DNA from: Streptococcus mitis SK564
GTDB lineage: Bacteria > Bacillota > Bacilli > Lactobacillales > Streptococcaceae
NCBI RefSeq assembly: GCF_000148525.1
Contig: NZ_AEDU01000008.1
Span: forward strand, 124,001 to 188,000
Direction: 5' to 3'
Length of the DNA: 64,000 nt
Every line of letters starts with the position of its first letter. Positions within the stretch are counted from its first letter, which is position 1. The translations under genes and the position numbers were made by a program. This document shows, piece by piece, positions 1 to 10,667 of the stretch. The notes beneath the pieces are model-generated. The model was not told where the DNA came from, did no database searches, and saw only the letters and a program-made list of their open reading frames with translations.

Positions 1-1
1 T

Positions 2-1417
2 GGTGTTGTCTACCTCAACGTCTTCCACCCAGATATTATCGCCTTCCTTTCAACTAAGAAAGAAAACGCCGATGAAAAAGTTCGTGTTAAGACCCTTTCA
101 CTTGGTGTTGTAGTACCCGATAAATTCTACGAATTAGCACGTAAAAATGAAGAAATGTACCTCTTCAGCCCATACTCTGTAGAACTTGAATACGGTGTGC
201 CGTTCAACTACATCGACATCACTGAAAAATACGATGAACTAGTCGCAAATCCAAATATCCGTAAGACAAAAATCAAGGCGCGTGATTTGGAAACTGAAAT
301 CTCTAAATTGCAACAAGAGTCCGGCTACCCTTATGTAGTCAACATCGACACGGCTAACCGTGCAAATCCTGTTGATGGTAAGATTATCATGAGCAACTTG
401 TGTTCTGAGATTCTTCAAGTCCAAGAACCAAGCTTGATCAACGATGCTCAAGAATTCCTTCAAATGGGAACCGATGTTTCATGTAACCTTGGTTCAACCA
501 ACGTGGTCAACATGATGACTTCACCTGACTTTGGTCGTTCTATCCGTGCTATGGTTCGTGCTCTTACTTTCGTTACAGATAGTTCACACATCGTAGCTGT
601 TCCTACCATCGACCACGGAAATAGCCAAGCTCATACCTTTGGTCTTGGTGCCATGGGACTTCACAGCTACCTTGCCCAACAACTGATTGAATATGGATCG
701 CCTGAGTCTGTTGAATTTACAAGCATCTACTTTATGCTTATGAACTACTGGACATTGGTTGAATCAAACAATATCGCGCGTGAACGTGGCATCACCTTCC
801 ACAACTTTGAAAAATCAGACTATGCTAACGGAAGCTACTTTGACAAGTATGTAACTGGCGAGTTTGTTCCAAAATCAGACCGTGTTAAAGAACTTTTCAA
901 AGATGTCTTTATCCCAAGTGCTGCTGACTGGGCTGAACTTCGCGACAAGGTTCAAGTAGATGGTCTTTACCACCAAAACCGCCTTGCTGTAGCTCCAAAT
1001 GGTTCTATCAGCTATATCAACGACGTTTCTGCTTCTATCCACCCGATTACGCAACGTATCGAGGAACGTCAAGAAAAGAAAATCGGTAAAATCTACTACC
1101 CTGCTGCTGGATTGTCAACAGAAACCATTCCTTACTACACTTCTGCTTACGACATGGATATGCGTAAGGTGATTGATGTCTACGCTGCTGCAACTGAGCA
1201 CGTGGACCAAGGACTTTCACTCACACTCTTCATGCGTAGTGACATTCCAAAAGGTCTTTACGAATGGAAGAAAGAAAACAAACAAACGACACGTGACTTG
1301 TCTATCCTTCGTAACTATGCCTTTAACAAGGGTATCAAGTCTATCTACTACGTCCGTACCTTTACAGATGATGGTGGAGAAGTCGGTGCCAACCAATGTG
1401 AAAGCTGTGTGATTTAA
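2..1417 (+). CDS. nrdE: Ribonucleoside-diphosphate reductase class Ib, large subunit, 5' truncated by window edge
   Basis: This is the catalytic alpha subunit that reduces ribonucleoside diphosphates to deoxy forms in the cytoplasm, working with NrdF. The reading frame is open from base 2, so the start lies outside the window; about 471 residues are visible of roughly 720 expected. The catalytic N-x-C-x-E motif reads NLCSEI, with the cysteine codon at 401-403. The tandem tyrosines of the radical-transfer path (SIYYVRT) are at 1346-1351. The C-terminal tail CESCVI carries a redox cysteine pair re-reduced by a NrdH-type redoxin, normally encoded just upstream and not seen here. A terminator at 1504-1527 separates it from nrdF. 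Confidence 0.95.
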   Translation, partial: GVVYLNVFHPDIIAFLSTKKENADEKVRVKTLSLGVVVPDKFYELARKNEEMYLFSPYSVELEYGVPFNYIDITEKYDELVANPNIRKTKIKARDLETEISKLQQESGYPYVVNIDTANRANPVDGKIIMSNLCSEILQVQEPSLINDAQEFLQMGTDVSCNLGSTNVVNMMTSPDFGRSIRAMVRALTFVTDSSHIVAVPTIDHGNSQAHTFGLGAMGLHSYLAQQLIEYGSPESVEFTSIYFMLMNYWTLVESNNIARERGITFHNFEKSDYANGSYFDKYVTGEFVPKSDRVKELFKDVFIPSAADWAELRDKVQVDGLYHQNRLAVAPNGSISYINDVSASIHPITQRIEERQEKKIGKIYYPAAGLSTETIPYYTSAYDMDMRKVIDVYAAATEHVDQGLSLTLFMRSDIPKGLYEWKKENKQTTRDLSILRNYAFNKGIKSIYYVRTFTDDGGEVGANQCESCVI

Positions 1418-1503
1418 TCTTTGCTTGAGGAAACTACTTTTTCTCAGATAAGTGATTCATTCACCCTGCTAAACTAGAATAAGCATCTATACTATGAAAT
1501 AAC

Positions 1504-1527
1504 AAAAAGTCGGGCTTCCGACTTTTT
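1504..1527 (+). terminator. Intrinsic terminator after nrdE
   Basis: A perfect 10-bp stem (AAAAAGTCGG / CCGACTTTTT) closes a GCTT tetraloop and ends in a T-run. It lies 86 bases after the nrdE stop and before the nrdF promoter region. Confidence 0.85.
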
Positions 1528-1606
1528 GTGCGATACTCCTCTAGAATTATGATAAAATAGAAGTAATTGTGAGTTCGCAATACTAAACACAGAAAGAGAT
1601 TTCAAA

Positions 1607-2569
1607 ATGGAAACTTACTACAAAGCCATTAACTGGAATGCCATCGAAGATGTCATCGACAAATCAACTTGGGAAAAACTGACGGAGCAATTCTGGCTTG
1701 ATACACGTATTCCCTTGTCAAATGACTTGGATGACTGGAGAAAGCTATCAAATGTAGAAAAAGACTTGGTAGGAAAAGTCTTTGGTGGTTTAACCCTTCT
1801 CGACACTATGCAATCTGAAACTGGGGTTCAAGCCCTTCGCGCTGACATCCGTACACCACATGAGGAAGCTGTTTTCAATAACATCCAATTTATGGAATCT
1901 GTTCACGCTAAATCTTATTCATCAATCTTTTCTACCTTGAATACCAAAGCTGAGATTGAAGAAATTTTCGAATGGACCAATACCAATCCTTACCTACAAA
2001 AGAAGGCTGAGATTGTCAACGAAATCTACCTAAACGGTAGCCCACTTGAAAAGAAAGTTGCCAGCGTCTTCCTTGAAACCTTCCTCTTCTACTCTGGTTT
2101 CTTCACCCCCCTCTACTATCTTGGTAACAACAAACTAGCCAACGTTGCGGAAATCATCAAATTGATTATTCGTGATGAGTCTGTTCACGGAACCTACATT
2201 GGGTATAAATTCCAACTTGGTTTTAATGAATTACCTGAAGAAGAGCAAGAAAAACTCAAAGAATGGATGTACGATCTGCTCTACACTCTCTACGAAAACG
2301 AAGAAGGTTATACAGAGAGCCTCTATGACGGTGTTGGTTGGACGGAAGAAGTCAAAACCTTCCTTCGCTACAATGCCAACAAGGCACTCATGAACCTGGG
2401 ACAAGATCCACTCTTCCCAGATTCAGCAGATGATGTCAACCCAATCGTCATGAACGGTATTTCAACAGGAACTTCCAACCACGACTTCTTCTCTCAAGTC
2501 GGAAATGGTTACCTCCTTGGTGAAGTTGAAGCCATGCAAGACGATGACTACAACTACGGTTTGGACTAA
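1607..2569 (+). CDS. nrdF: Ribonucleoside-diphosphate reductase class Ib, small (radical) subunit
   Basis: NrdF makes the tyrosyl radical used by NrdE. The 320-residue length is normal. All metal ligands of the di-iron/di-manganese site are present: D66, E97, H100, E157, E191 and H194, with the radical tyrosine at Y104 (HAKSYS motif). The start follows the purine-rich GAAAGAG ribosome site by about 8 bases. A likely extended -10 (TGATAAAAT region, near 1549-1558) sits between the nrdE terminator and the start, so nrdF probably has its own promoter as well as any readthrough. The activating flavodoxin NrdI is not in this window. Confidence 0.95.
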   Translation: METYYKAINWNAIEDVIDKSTWEKLTEQFWLDTRIPLSNDLDDWRKLSNVEKDLVGKVFGGLTLLDTMQSETGVQALRADIRTPHEEAVFNNIQFMESVHAKSYSSIFSTLNTKAEIEEIFEWTNTNPYLQKKAEIVNEIYLNGSPLEKKVASVFLETFLFYSGFFTPLYYLGNNKLANVAEIIKLIIRDESVHGTYIGYKFQLGFNELPEEEQEKLKEWMYDLLYTLYENEEGYTESLYDGVGWTEEVKTFLRYNANKALMNLGQDPLFPDSADDVNPIVMNGISTGTSNHDFFSQVGNGYLLGEVEAMQDDDYNYGLD

Positions 2570-2593
2570 TTCAATTATCCCAGAACTGATAAC

Positions 2594-2637
2594 AAATATC
2601 ATGGCTTGTTTAAAACAACCATGATATTTTTGTTTTT
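2594..2637 (+). terminator. Intrinsic terminator after nrdF
   Basis: The AAATATCATGG / CCATGATATTT stem, with an inner TTGTTT/AAACAA pairing, is followed by TTTTTG. It ends the nrdF transcript before the lacR promoter. Confidence 0.8.
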
Positions 2638-2659
2638 GTTTTCTTTTGTTTTTTTCTAT

Positions 2660-2688
2660 TTGATTGATTGAGCGTTTTATGGTAAGAT
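2660..2688 (+). promoter_or_regulatory. lacR promoter
   Basis: -35 TTGATT (2660-2665), 17-base spacer, -10 TAAGAT (2683-2688) with an upstream TGG giving an extended -10. It lies 29 bases before the lacR start. Confidence 0.65.
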
Positions 2689-2716
2689 AATAATAGTAGA
2701 AATCGAGGTGAAAAGG

Positions 2717-3484
2717 ATGTTAAAGCAGGAAAAACTAGATAATATTCTAGAAACGGTAAATACAAAGGGAACTATTACTGTAAAAGAAATTATGACTCGC
2801 TTGGATGTGTCAGATATGACTGCTAGACGCTACTTGCAAGAGTTAGCAGACAAGGATTTACTTGTTCGGGTGCACGGGGGAGCTGAAAAAATTCGCACAG
2901 GTTCTATTTTAAACAATGAACGTTCCAATATTGAAAAACAAAGCTTACAGATTGCAGAAAAACAAGAAATCAGCCGTTTTGCAGGCCATTTAATTGATGA
3001 GGGGGAAACTATTTTTATCGGCCCAGGTACAACCTTAGAATCTTTTGCTCGTGAACTTCCAATTGATAATATTCGTGTTGTAACAAATAGTTTACCAGTC
3101 TTTCTCATCTTAAACGAACGAAAACTAACAGATTTGATTTTAATCGGTGGAAACTATCGCTCTATCACTGGAGCCTTTGTGGGAACACTAACCTTGCAAA
3201 ACTTAGCCAATCTTCAATTTTCTAAAGCTTTCGTTAGCTGTAATGGTATTAAAGACAATGCGATTGCGACCTTTAGTGAAGAGGAAGGTGAATCTCAACG
3301 CATCGCCCTCAATAATTCCAATAAAAAATACTTACTAGCTGACAATAGTAAGTTCAATAAATTTGATTTTTATACCTTCTACAATATCTCTGATATTGAT
3401 ACCATCGTTTCAGATTCTAAACTGAGCAAAGAAACGTTTGAACAACTTTCAAAACAAACAAAAATTATTCTTTCTAAACCATAA
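2717..3484 (+). CDS. lacR: Lactose phosphotransferase system repressor LacR (DeoR family)
   Basis: DeoR-family repressor of 255 residues. An N-terminal winged helix-turn-helix occupies residues 1-55, with the family signature around VSDMTARRYLQEL and VHGG. A C-terminal sugar-phosphate sensing domain (GPGTTLESFA, then NG...) would bind tagatose-6-phosphate in the classical LacR proteins. I chose ATG 2717, which has GAGGTG at a normal distance; an in-frame GTG nine bases earlier (2708) sits on that ribosome site. It is transcribed convergently toward the lac operon, as in pneumococci. Palindromes fitting a LacR operator lie at the lacA promoter (11829-11863). Confidence 0.88.
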   Translation: MLKQEKLDNILETVNTKGTITVKEIMTRLDVSDMTARRYLQELADKDLLVRVHGGAEKIRTGSILNNERSNIEKQSLQIAEKQEISRFAGHLIDEGETIFIGPGTTLESFARELPIDNIRVVTNSLPVFLILNERKLTDLILIGGNYRSITGAFVGTLTLQNLANLQFSKAFVSCNGIKDNAIATFSEEEGESQRIALNNSNKKYLLADNSKFNKFDFYTFYNISDIDTIVSDSKLSKETFEQLSKQTKIILSKP

Positions 3485-3506
3485 AACTGAGGATTGATAA
3501 AATATA

Positions 3507-3554
3507 AAATGCGTCATATCAAGAAAATAAGAATCTTGATATGACGCATTTTTT
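3507..3554 (+). terminator. Bidirectional terminator between lacR and the lac operon end
   Basis: A 17-base stem (ATGCGTCATATCAAG paired with CTTGATATGACGCAT) has A-rich left and T-rich right flanks, so it can end lacR on the plus strand and the lac transcript on the minus strand. Confidence 0.85.
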
Positions 3555-3588
3555 GATGAAGATTTTTACTAGGAGTTTCCTAGATTAT

Positions 3589-3846
3589 TTATGATTGTTG
3601 AAACGGCATAAAATCTGAATCAAAGGAGATATTATCCCGTTCTTCAGGATTGATAAAATTTAAAAACAAATTTTTAAATTCTTCCAGCTCATAGTCTGAA
3701 TGGCAAATCCATTCTTTACCGGTAGAGACATACCATTTCCCAAGATTTTTCAGCTCCTCATTAGTCAAACAAGGTATTTGAGAACATTTATCAAAATTGA
3801 TAATATAAACTTTTTCATAAATAGATTGGATAAAATCTTTGAACAT
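3589..3846 (-). CDS. Hypothetical protein at the 3' end of the lac operon
   Basis: An 85-residue protein I do not recognise. It is a plausible real gene: GAGG lies 7 bases upstream of its ATG, it follows lacG by only 42 bases on the same strand without an obvious terminator between, and the shared terminator follows it. The sequence is acidic and aromatic-rich (FKDFIQSIYEKVYIINFDKC, then WYVSTGKEWICHSDYELEEF), with no signal peptide or membrane segment. No enzyme motif is visible. Its position suggests co-transcription with lacG but says nothing reliable about function. Confidence 0.6.
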   Translation of the reverse strand: MFKDFIQSIYEKVYIINFDKCSQIPCLTNEELKNLGKWYVSTGKEWICHSDYELEEFKNLFLNFINPEERDNISFDSDFMPFQQS

Positions 3847-3888
3847 CTTTTGGCCTCACTAAAATTCTATATCTAATGACTAATTCTA

Positions 3889-5304
<1,416 letters not shown>

Positions 5305-5327
5305 CTATTTCTTGATTTAAATAAAGT

Positions 5328-5377
5328 AAAAGTGAGAGGAGAGGAGTCAGTGAGCCATCCTTCTCCATCTCACTTTT
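5328..5377 (-). promoter_or_regulatory. Long stem-loop just upstream of lacG
   Basis: AAAAGTGAGA pairs perfectly with TCTCACTTTT. The stem continues inward (GGAGA-GGA with TCC-T-TCTCC), giving roughly 18 pairs with one bulge. In lac mRNA it lies 32 bases before the lacG start. It could be a weak attenuator, an mRNA-processing or stability element, or a plus-strand terminator. Function is inferred only. Confidence 0.5.
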
Positions 5378-5390
5378 TGTACCAAGTCAC

Positions 5391-5637
5391 CGAATTGTGA
5401 CATGAGGAGGTAAAACGTTATCTTTTTACCAACGAATTAACAAGGCGATTAGGAAATTCGCCATAGCGATTTCCGTAACGAGAGGAGACTATTTCAGAGT
5501 CCCTAGCCTTAATCGAATTGTGACATGAGGAAGTAAAAACGATGTCTTTTTACCGACGAATTAATAAGGCGATTAGGAAATTCAACATAGCGATTTCCGT
5601 AACGAGAGGAGACTATTTCAGAGTCCCTATCGTTAAT
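5391..5637 (-). repeat. Tandem direct repeat, two copies of about 123 bp, between lacE and lacG
   Basis: Copy 1 is 5391-5513 and copy 2 is 5514-5637. They are near-identical head-to-tail units starting CGAATTGTGACATGAGGA. The few differences lie mainly in GGAGG/GGAAG, AACGTTAT/AACGATGT and CGCC/CAAC. Each unit can form three small hairpins in the lac mRNA: GGTAAAA..GTTTTACC, GGAAATCGC..GCGAATTTCC, and GGGACT..AGTCTCC. Copy 2 runs exactly into the lacE stop codon. I do not recognise the family; it is not BOX, and I cannot recall the SPRITE consensus well enough to test it. Confidence 0.8.
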
Positions 5638-7324
5638 CAAATTGCGCTTGTACAAATGCTAGAGCACCTTTTCCATCACGAGTTAATTTGATGTATTGAG
5701 CGCCTTCTGTTTTCGCAAGTTTAATACCGAGCTTATCTGTTTCTGCTTTCATGTCTTCAAAGTTTGAAGCAACTTGAGGGGCAAGGATAACTAGATCAAA
5801 CTCTGGTAACATTTCACGGTGAGCACCATAGCCACCTGCTGCTGCTTTCACAGGGACATTGTATTCTGCAGCTGCCTTGTTCAAAGCATTTGCAAGAAGT
5901 CCACTTGTACCTCCACCTGCACAGAGAACGAGGACATTTGTTTCTTCAGTGATGGTATTTTGTGTTGCTTCTACACCAGCTTTTTCAAGAATAGCATCTG
6001 CTTTTGCAGTGTTGAAGTTGGCAGCAACTTTGTCTTTCAATTCATCATTAGACTTACCTGAACGCTCTTCTTCGAGAATTTGTTCATCATATACTTTAAG
6101 GAATGGATAGTAAATGATTACGTCAACCACGATTAGAAGGGCAGCAAGAATGAATGATAGAACTTGGAAGTTAGTTCCAAGAACTAGACCTAGTGGAGCT
6201 GGAGTTGTCCATGGTAGATTAGCAGTGAATGAGTTCATTCCAAGTGTTTCAATAAAGAATTTAAAGATCCATACGTTTACGATTGGAGCAAAGATAAATG
6301 GAATGAAGAAGATTGGGTTCAATACAAGTGGTGCACCAAACAAGATTGGTTCATTTACACCGAAGAAGGTAGGAACTACTGAAGCACGTCCGATTGCACG
6401 GTTACGTTTTGATTTCGTTAACCACATGAACATGAATGGAACAACCAGCGTCGCACCGGTACCACCCATGGTAACGATAAACATTTGTGTACCAGAAGTA
6501 AGAATCTTGTCAGCGTGCATCCCTTGTTGGAGAAGGTTCAAGTTGACTTCGGCATTGGCATAGGTAATAGCTGCGATAGCTGGTTCAACGATAGATGGAC
6601 CATGAATCCCAACAAACCAGAAGAAGGCAAAAGCACCAAAGATAATGGTAATACCAAGATAGCCATCAGCTGCAGAGAATAACGGTGCAAAGAATTTACC
6701 GATTGATTCAGCTACGCTTGCACCCACAAAATGACGAGCTAGTAAATCAAGAGCATAAAGTGAAACAACTGAGAGAGTGAATGGAATCACATCTTTAAAG
6801 ACTTGTGAGATATTTGGTGGAACTTCGTCAGGCATACGAATAGTGACGTTGTTCTTAACACAAACCTTATAGATGGCTACAGTAACAAAGGCAGCAAGGA
6901 AGGCTGAAAGCAAACCTTTTGTCCCCAAGAATCCAGTAGCTAGACCATTTTCGATAGGGTCAGCTGCCAACATCAACAAACCAACAATTGCTGCCAACAA
7001 TGTTGACATATAGTTGATTTGATTGGTTTTCTCCATGCTACGGTTTACTGAGTCGGTCAATGACTTAGCTGTTGTACCAGCTACCAACAAAGCCAAGATA
7101 CCCATTGAATAGCTGTAAGGTTTCATGAGGAGATTAACAACATCATCAGACCATTTAAAGCCCCATGAGTTTGGTACAAAGGCAATCAAGATAAAGATAC
7201 TTGAGAATAGAATGACTGGCATTCCTGCGATAAATCCATCACGAATAGCACGAAGATAGATATTACGAGATAGTTTCTCAAAGAAAGGCTTTCCTTTCTC
7301 AATAAATGCAATTAGTTTATTCAT
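5633..7324 (-). CDS. lacE: PTS lactose-specific EIICB component
   Basis: Membrane permease that imports and phosphorylates lactose (and galactose in related species). The 563 residues comprise an N-terminal EIIC membrane domain (about 1-410, many hydrophobic helices) and a C-terminal EIIB domain (about 460-563) with phosphocysteine C468 in [12 protein letters not shown]. Its ATG overlaps the lacF stop by one base (TAATG), indicating translational coupling. It receives phosphate from LacF. Confidence 0.96.
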   Translation of the reverse strand: MNKLIAFIEKGKPFFEKLSRNIYLRAIRDGFIAGMPVILFSSIFILIAFVPNSWGFKWSDDVVNLLMKPYSYSMGILALLVAGTTAKSLTDSVNRSMEKTNQINYMSTLLAAIVGLLMLAADPIENGLATGFLGTKGLLSAFLAAFVTVAIYKVCVKNNVTIRMPDEVPPNISQVFKDVIPFTLSVVSLYALDLLARHFVGASVAESIGKFFAPLFSAADGYLGITIIFGAFAFFWFVGIHGPSIVEPAIAAITYANAEVNLNLLQQGMHADKILTSGTQMFIVTMGGTGATLVVPFMFMWLTKSKRNRAIGRASVVPTFFGVNEPILFGAPLVLNPIFFIPFIFAPIVNVWIFKFFIETLGMNSFTANLPWTTPAPLGLVLGTNFQVLSFILAALLIVVDVIIYYPFLKVYDEQILEEERSGKSNDELKDKVAANFNTAKADAILEKAGVEATQNTITEETNVLVLCAGGGTSGLLANALNKAAAEYNVPVKAAAGGYGAHREMLPEFDLVILAPQVASNFEDMKAETDKLGIKLAKTEGAQYIKLTRDGKGALAFVQAQFD

Positions 7325-7641
7325 TATTTAACTCCTCTCTTGTAGAGTTCGATTAAATGATGCATCAAATCTTTTAGCAAGATTGTTGTCATCAGGTGAT
7401 CTTGACCATGCATCATGGTCACGCTATAGGCTAAATCTTCACCTGCAGCTTCCTTTGTTAACAAGCTTGTTTGGGCGTGGTGAGCCTCTGCAATGCAAGA
7501 ACCAGCTTCCTCGACTAAGCTATCTGCTTTCGCAAAATCACCAGCTTCAGCAGCCTTCAAGGCTTCCAATAGTTTTGAACGAGCATCGCCAGCATAGGCT
7601 ACGATTTCAAAACCTAACAATGTTACTTCTTCTCTATTCAT
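7324..7641 (-). CDS. lacF: PTS lactose-specific EIIA component
   Basis: A 105-residue trimeric EIIA of the lactose/cellobiose family. The phosphorylated histidine is H78 in MMHGQDH, with D81 as the metal ligand, the same numbering as the Staphylococcus and Lactococcus proteins. It takes phosphate from HPr and passes it to LacE C468. It lies 35 bases after lacT and is fused by stop/start overlap to lacE. Confidence 0.96.
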   Translation of the reverse strand: MNREEVTLLGFEIVAYAGDARSKLLEALKAAEAGDFAKADSLVEEAGSCIAEAHHAQTSLLTKEAAGEDLAYSVTMMHGQDHLMTTILLKDLMHHLIELYKRGVK

Positions 7642-7676
7642 GATAGAATTCTCCTTATGTAGTTTTAATTAAATTT

Positions 7677-8513
7677 TTATGACAATAAACGTTGGATATG
7701 TAGAACTAGATAAACTCGTTCACTTTTATACAAATCAAGACCCGTATGTTGCGTAATCACATCATAGATTTTGGAACCAATCTCGAACGCTTTTGGATAA
7801 GATTGTTTGATATGGTCTTCCATATCCAGAAGTGATTGGTTATCGTCTCTAGATCTGTCTAAATAATCCAAGAAATAATTCAAATGGATCATAAAGCGAT
7901 CATAGAAATGGTTATTCTCATTGGTTCGTTGAATTGCATATTCCTGTAGAACTTTCTCAACATTCCTGAGAATTTCTTTTCTCTTATCAATCGACTCCAC
8001 AAGTTTCACTTCATTTTCACCTTCAGCATTAATGAAATGATAAGCAATCCGAATAATTTCGTCCTCAGGAAAATGATCTGCTAGCTTCTGACGATAAATT
8101 TCAAAAGCCTCACTTGCAATTCGAAAAGCGACAGGATACTTGGTAGAAATATCTGGCAGATTACTATCCTTGTACCTTCCTTGTGTTAGAGCTTGGTAAG
8201 AACAGTAAATATGATCTGTCAAGGTTACATAGAGATACTCTTGAATCGGATAGTGATATTTCTTGGAAAGCTTATCAATAATCTCATAGGTCACTGTGAT
8301 AAAATCAAGCGGAACATCTTTGAGGAGAGCCATAAAGTTTTCTCTGGACTCTTCGGTCTTCATCCGAAAGATTTTCTCAACCTGATGTTCAGCAATCAAA
8401 TCCCCCTTCTTCTTTCCGAATGCAATCCCCTTACCAATTACAATCACCTCTTCTCCTTTATCATTTCTGACAAGTGAAACATTGTGATTCATTGGATTTA
8501 GAATTCGATACAT
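7677..8513 (-). CDS. lacT: BglG-family transcriptional antiterminator LacT
   Basis: RNA-binding antiterminator of 278 residues. The N-terminal CAT domain (residues 1-55, MYRILNPMNHNVSLV...) binds a ribonucleic antiterminator. Two PTS regulation domains follow, with conserved histidines phosphorylated by HPr/EII. The upstream leader holds both the expected RNA target and the overlapping terminator (8551-8635), so LacT likely autoregulates lacTFEG. Promoter, cre site and leader sit directly before it. Confidence 0.92.
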   Translation of the reverse strand: MYRILNPMNHNVSLVRNDKGEEVIVIGKGIAFGKKKGDLIAEHQVEKIFRMKTEESRENFMALLKDVPLDFITVTYEIIDKLSKKYHYPIQEYLYVTLTDHIYCSYQALTQGRYKDSNLPDISTKYPVAFRIASEAFEIYRQKLADHFPEDEIIRIAYHFINAEGENEVKLVESIDKRKEILRNVEKVLQEYAIQRTNENNHFYDRFMIHLNYFLDYLDRSRDDNQSLLDMEDHIKQSYPKAFEIGSKIYDVITQHTGLDLYKSERVYLVLHIQRLLS

Positions 8514-8550
8514 GTCAACCTCCTTTTATATTTTAAAGGTATATGAGTAT

Positions 8551-8608
8551 AAAAAATGACCACAAATGAACTAGAAAATCAGCCGATTTCTAATTCACCT
8601 GTGATCAT
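8551..8608 (-). terminator. Conditional terminator in the lacT leader
   Basis: On the minus strand ATGATCACAGGTGAA... pairs with ...TTCATTTGTGGTCAT in a long stem around GGC, followed by TTTTTTA. It shares its first bases with the LacT target, so the two structures exclude each other, as in bgl/lac antitermination systems. Confidence 0.8.
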
Positions 8609-8636
8609 GCCTAATATTACTTAGTAACACTCACCT
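8601..8636 (-). promoter_or_regulatory. Ribonucleic antiterminator (RAT) bound by LacT
   Basis: The leader reads AAGGTGAGTGTTACTAAG then TAATATTAGGCATGATCAC. This has the GTGTTACT...AGGCATGA features of BglG-family antiterminator hairpins and overlaps the start of the terminator. Confidence 0.75.
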
Positions 8637-8655
8637 TGTATTAACTTGTGATTTA

Positions 8656-8684
8656 AGTATAGCACAAGTAAGTTGTTTTGTAAA
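8656..8684 (-). promoter_or_regulatory. lacTFEG promoter
   Basis: -35 TTTACA (8679-8684), 17-base spacer, -10 TATACT (8656-8661), with the RAT and terminator downstream. A cre-like site overlaps the -35. Confidence 0.75.
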
Positions 8685-8693
8685 CCTTTACAT
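8678..8693. promoter_or_regulatory. CcpA cre site at lacT promoter
   Basis: Minus-strand ATGTAAAGGTTTACAA matches WTGNNARCGNWWWCAW at 15 of 16 positions; the central C is G. It overlaps the -35, consistent with catabolite repression. Confidence 0.65.
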
Positions 8694-8745
8694 AAAACTT
8701 TTTTTTAAATTTTTAGATTCATGTTCCTAACCTAGGAGGACTTTC

Positions 8746-9726
8746 TTATACGCGTTCTTTCCATGAAGTTGCTGTTGTTTGAAGAACTTTATTGAGTTCG
8801 TCAATGTTTTCAAATCCAGTTGTGCGAAGCCATTCGCGAGCTGCTGCTTCACCATCTTTGATGTAAGCTTCAACTGATCCAGCCCATGTAGCACGTCCAC
8901 AAAGAACTCCATTGAAGTTTGCACCTGATTCATGGGCAAATACAAGAGTATCTTGGAAAAGTTTAGCTGATACACCAGCACTCAAGTAGATATATGGCAA
9001 GTTAGTTGCTTCATCTTGTGCTTTGAAGAAGGCTGCTGCTTCTTCGCGTGTGTAAACCACTTCACCTTCAGCGAATCCTTCAACATATTTAATGTTAACA
9101 GGAACTTCTACTTTCAAGACATCAATGTTAAAGCGTGGGTCTGAAAAGACTTTCATAGCACCGATAACTTTGTGTGGTTTTACTTTCGCGTATTCTACAG
9201 AACCTGCGTCTGAAATTTTTTCATCGTAAGCAAGGATTTCAAGGAAGAATGGGATATCTTCAGCCACACATTCAGAACCGATACGTTCGATGTAAGCTTG
9301 TTTTTCTTGGTTGAGTTCATCTGAGCTATCTACATCATAGTAAAGCAAGAATTTAACTGCATCTGCACCTTCTTCTTTAATACGTTTTGCAGACCAAACA
9401 TCCAAGCAGTCTGGCAAGCGTTTTGTGCTTGTTGTGTCATAACCTGTTTTTTCATAAGCAAGGAGAAGACCAGCTTTTTCATCAAGAGCTTTTGTTGCTG
9501 GAAGTCCATACTCAGGGTCAAGAAGCATTGATGAAGCGTATTTAGTCAATTCATCTGCAACCAAGACTTTAAGTTCTTCCATTTGAGCAACAGTTGGTTC
9601 TTCTGTTTGGTGTTGAGCCATGAGGCGTTTCAAAGCACCACGTTGGTCAAATGCAAGAGCTGAGATGATACCATTTTCATCAGAAAGTTTTTCTAAGCGT
9701 GCACGTTTTTGTTCTGTTAAAGCCAT
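8746..9726 (-). CDS. lacD: Tagatose-1,6-bisphosphate aldolase
   Basis: Class I aldolase cleaving tagatose-1,6-bisphosphate into dihydroxyacetone phosphate and glyceraldehyde-3-phosphate, the last step of the pathway. It has 326 residues, the family length, with Schiff-base lysine K205 in VLKVEVPVN. One base separates it from lacC, and it shares the lacABCD transcript. In S. pyogenes a LacD paralogue moonlights as a regulator; nothing here tests that. Confidence 0.96.
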   Translation of the reverse strand: MALTEQKRARLEKLSDENGIISALAFDQRGALKRLMAQHQTEEPTVAQMEELKVLVADELTKYASSMLLDPEYGLPATKALDEKAGLLLAYEKTGYDTTSTKRLPDCLDVWSAKRIKEEGADAVKFLLYYDVDSSDELNQEKQAYIERIGSECVAEDIPFFLEILAYDEKISDAGSVEYAKVKPHKVIGAMKVFSDPRFNIDVLKVEVPVNIKYVEGFAEGEVVYTREEAAAFFKAQDEATNLPYIYLSAGVSAKLFQDTLVFAHESGANFNGVLCGRATWAGSVEAYIKDGEAAAREWLRTTGFENIDELNKVLQTTATSWKERV

Positions 9727-9727
9727 T

Positions 9728-10657
9728 TTATACCTCTTTTACTATTAATTGATCATATAGAGCTTGATAGTTAGCCATGTTGACATGACCAGTCATTTTT
9801 TCTTGAGCATTGAGCATACCAAGGACATTTGCCTTGATGAGTAATTCTGCATCCGATTCTTTATGAAGTAGTCCTGAAGAAATCCCTGCCACAGTAGAAT
9901 CTCCAGATCCGACAGGGTTGACTACCTGGATTCTAGGAATATCTACCTTGTAGAAAGTGTCCCCATGTTTGGCAAAAGCACCATTGGCACCAAGCGAAAC
10001 GATAATCCATTCAATACCTGCAAACAAAGGTTCTTGAAGTACTTCTTTTAATTCATCCAAATCCTCAGAAACTTCTCTTCCTAGAAGTTGAGACAATTCC
10101 TCATTATTTGGTTTGATGACTGTTGGTTTATGTGGTGATTCAAGAACCGCCTGAAGAGCCGCACCAGAGCAGTCCAAGACTACAGGCTTGCCAGCTTGAT
10201 TAGCAAGTTCTACCAAGCTCGCATAGTAATCAACTGGAAGGCCAGCCGGCAGACTACCTGAGATAGCTACTACTTCAACTAACTCTAGGAGATTTTTAAA
10301 ATGTTCCAAAAAGTCTTGACCTTCCTGTTCCAATACTTCAGGACCTTTTTCAAGAACTTCTGTTTGGTTGTCTCCGTGAAGAATAGCGATACAGTTACGA
10401 GTTTCTCCCTGAATAGAAAAGAAATCTTTCTTAACATTATCATCAATATTTTCAACCAAAAACTCACCAAGTTTGCCACCCACTAAACCAGTAGCAAGCA
10501 CAGAGTCTCCAAATTCTGAAAGTACTCGGGTAACATTGAGTCCCTTACCACCGGCAGTTTTGGTTACATCCACCACACGATTGACAGTATCAATCTTCAA
10601 CTCATCCAAGGGATAGGAAATATCAATGGATGGGTTCATTGTGACTGTTAAAATCAT
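9728..10657 (-). CDS. lacC: Tagatose-6-phosphate kinase
   Basis: PfkB-family sugar kinase of 309 residues that phosphorylates tagatose-6-phosphate. The PfkB signatures are present: GGKGLNV near residue 37 and [12 protein letters not shown] near 248-258, with catalytic base D253. It lies between lacB and lacD in the lacABCD operon. Its closest relative in the window is fruK. Confidence 0.96.
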   Translation of the reverse strand: MILTVTMNPSIDISYPLDELKIDTVNRVVDVTKTAGGKGLNVTRVLSEFGDSVLATGLVGGKLGEFLVENIDDNVKKDFFSIQGETRNCIAILHGDNQTEVLEKGPEVLEQEGQDFLEHFKNLLELVEVVAISGSLPAGLPVDYYASLVELANQAGKPVVLDCSGAALQAVLESPHKPTVIKPNNEELSQLLGREVSEDLDELKEVLQEPLFAGIEWIIVSLGANGAFAKHGDTFYKVDIPRIQVVNPVGSGDSTVAGISSGLLHKESDAELLIKANVLGMLNAQEKMTGHVNMANYQALYDQLIVKEV

Positions 10658-10667
10658 AAGTCACCTC

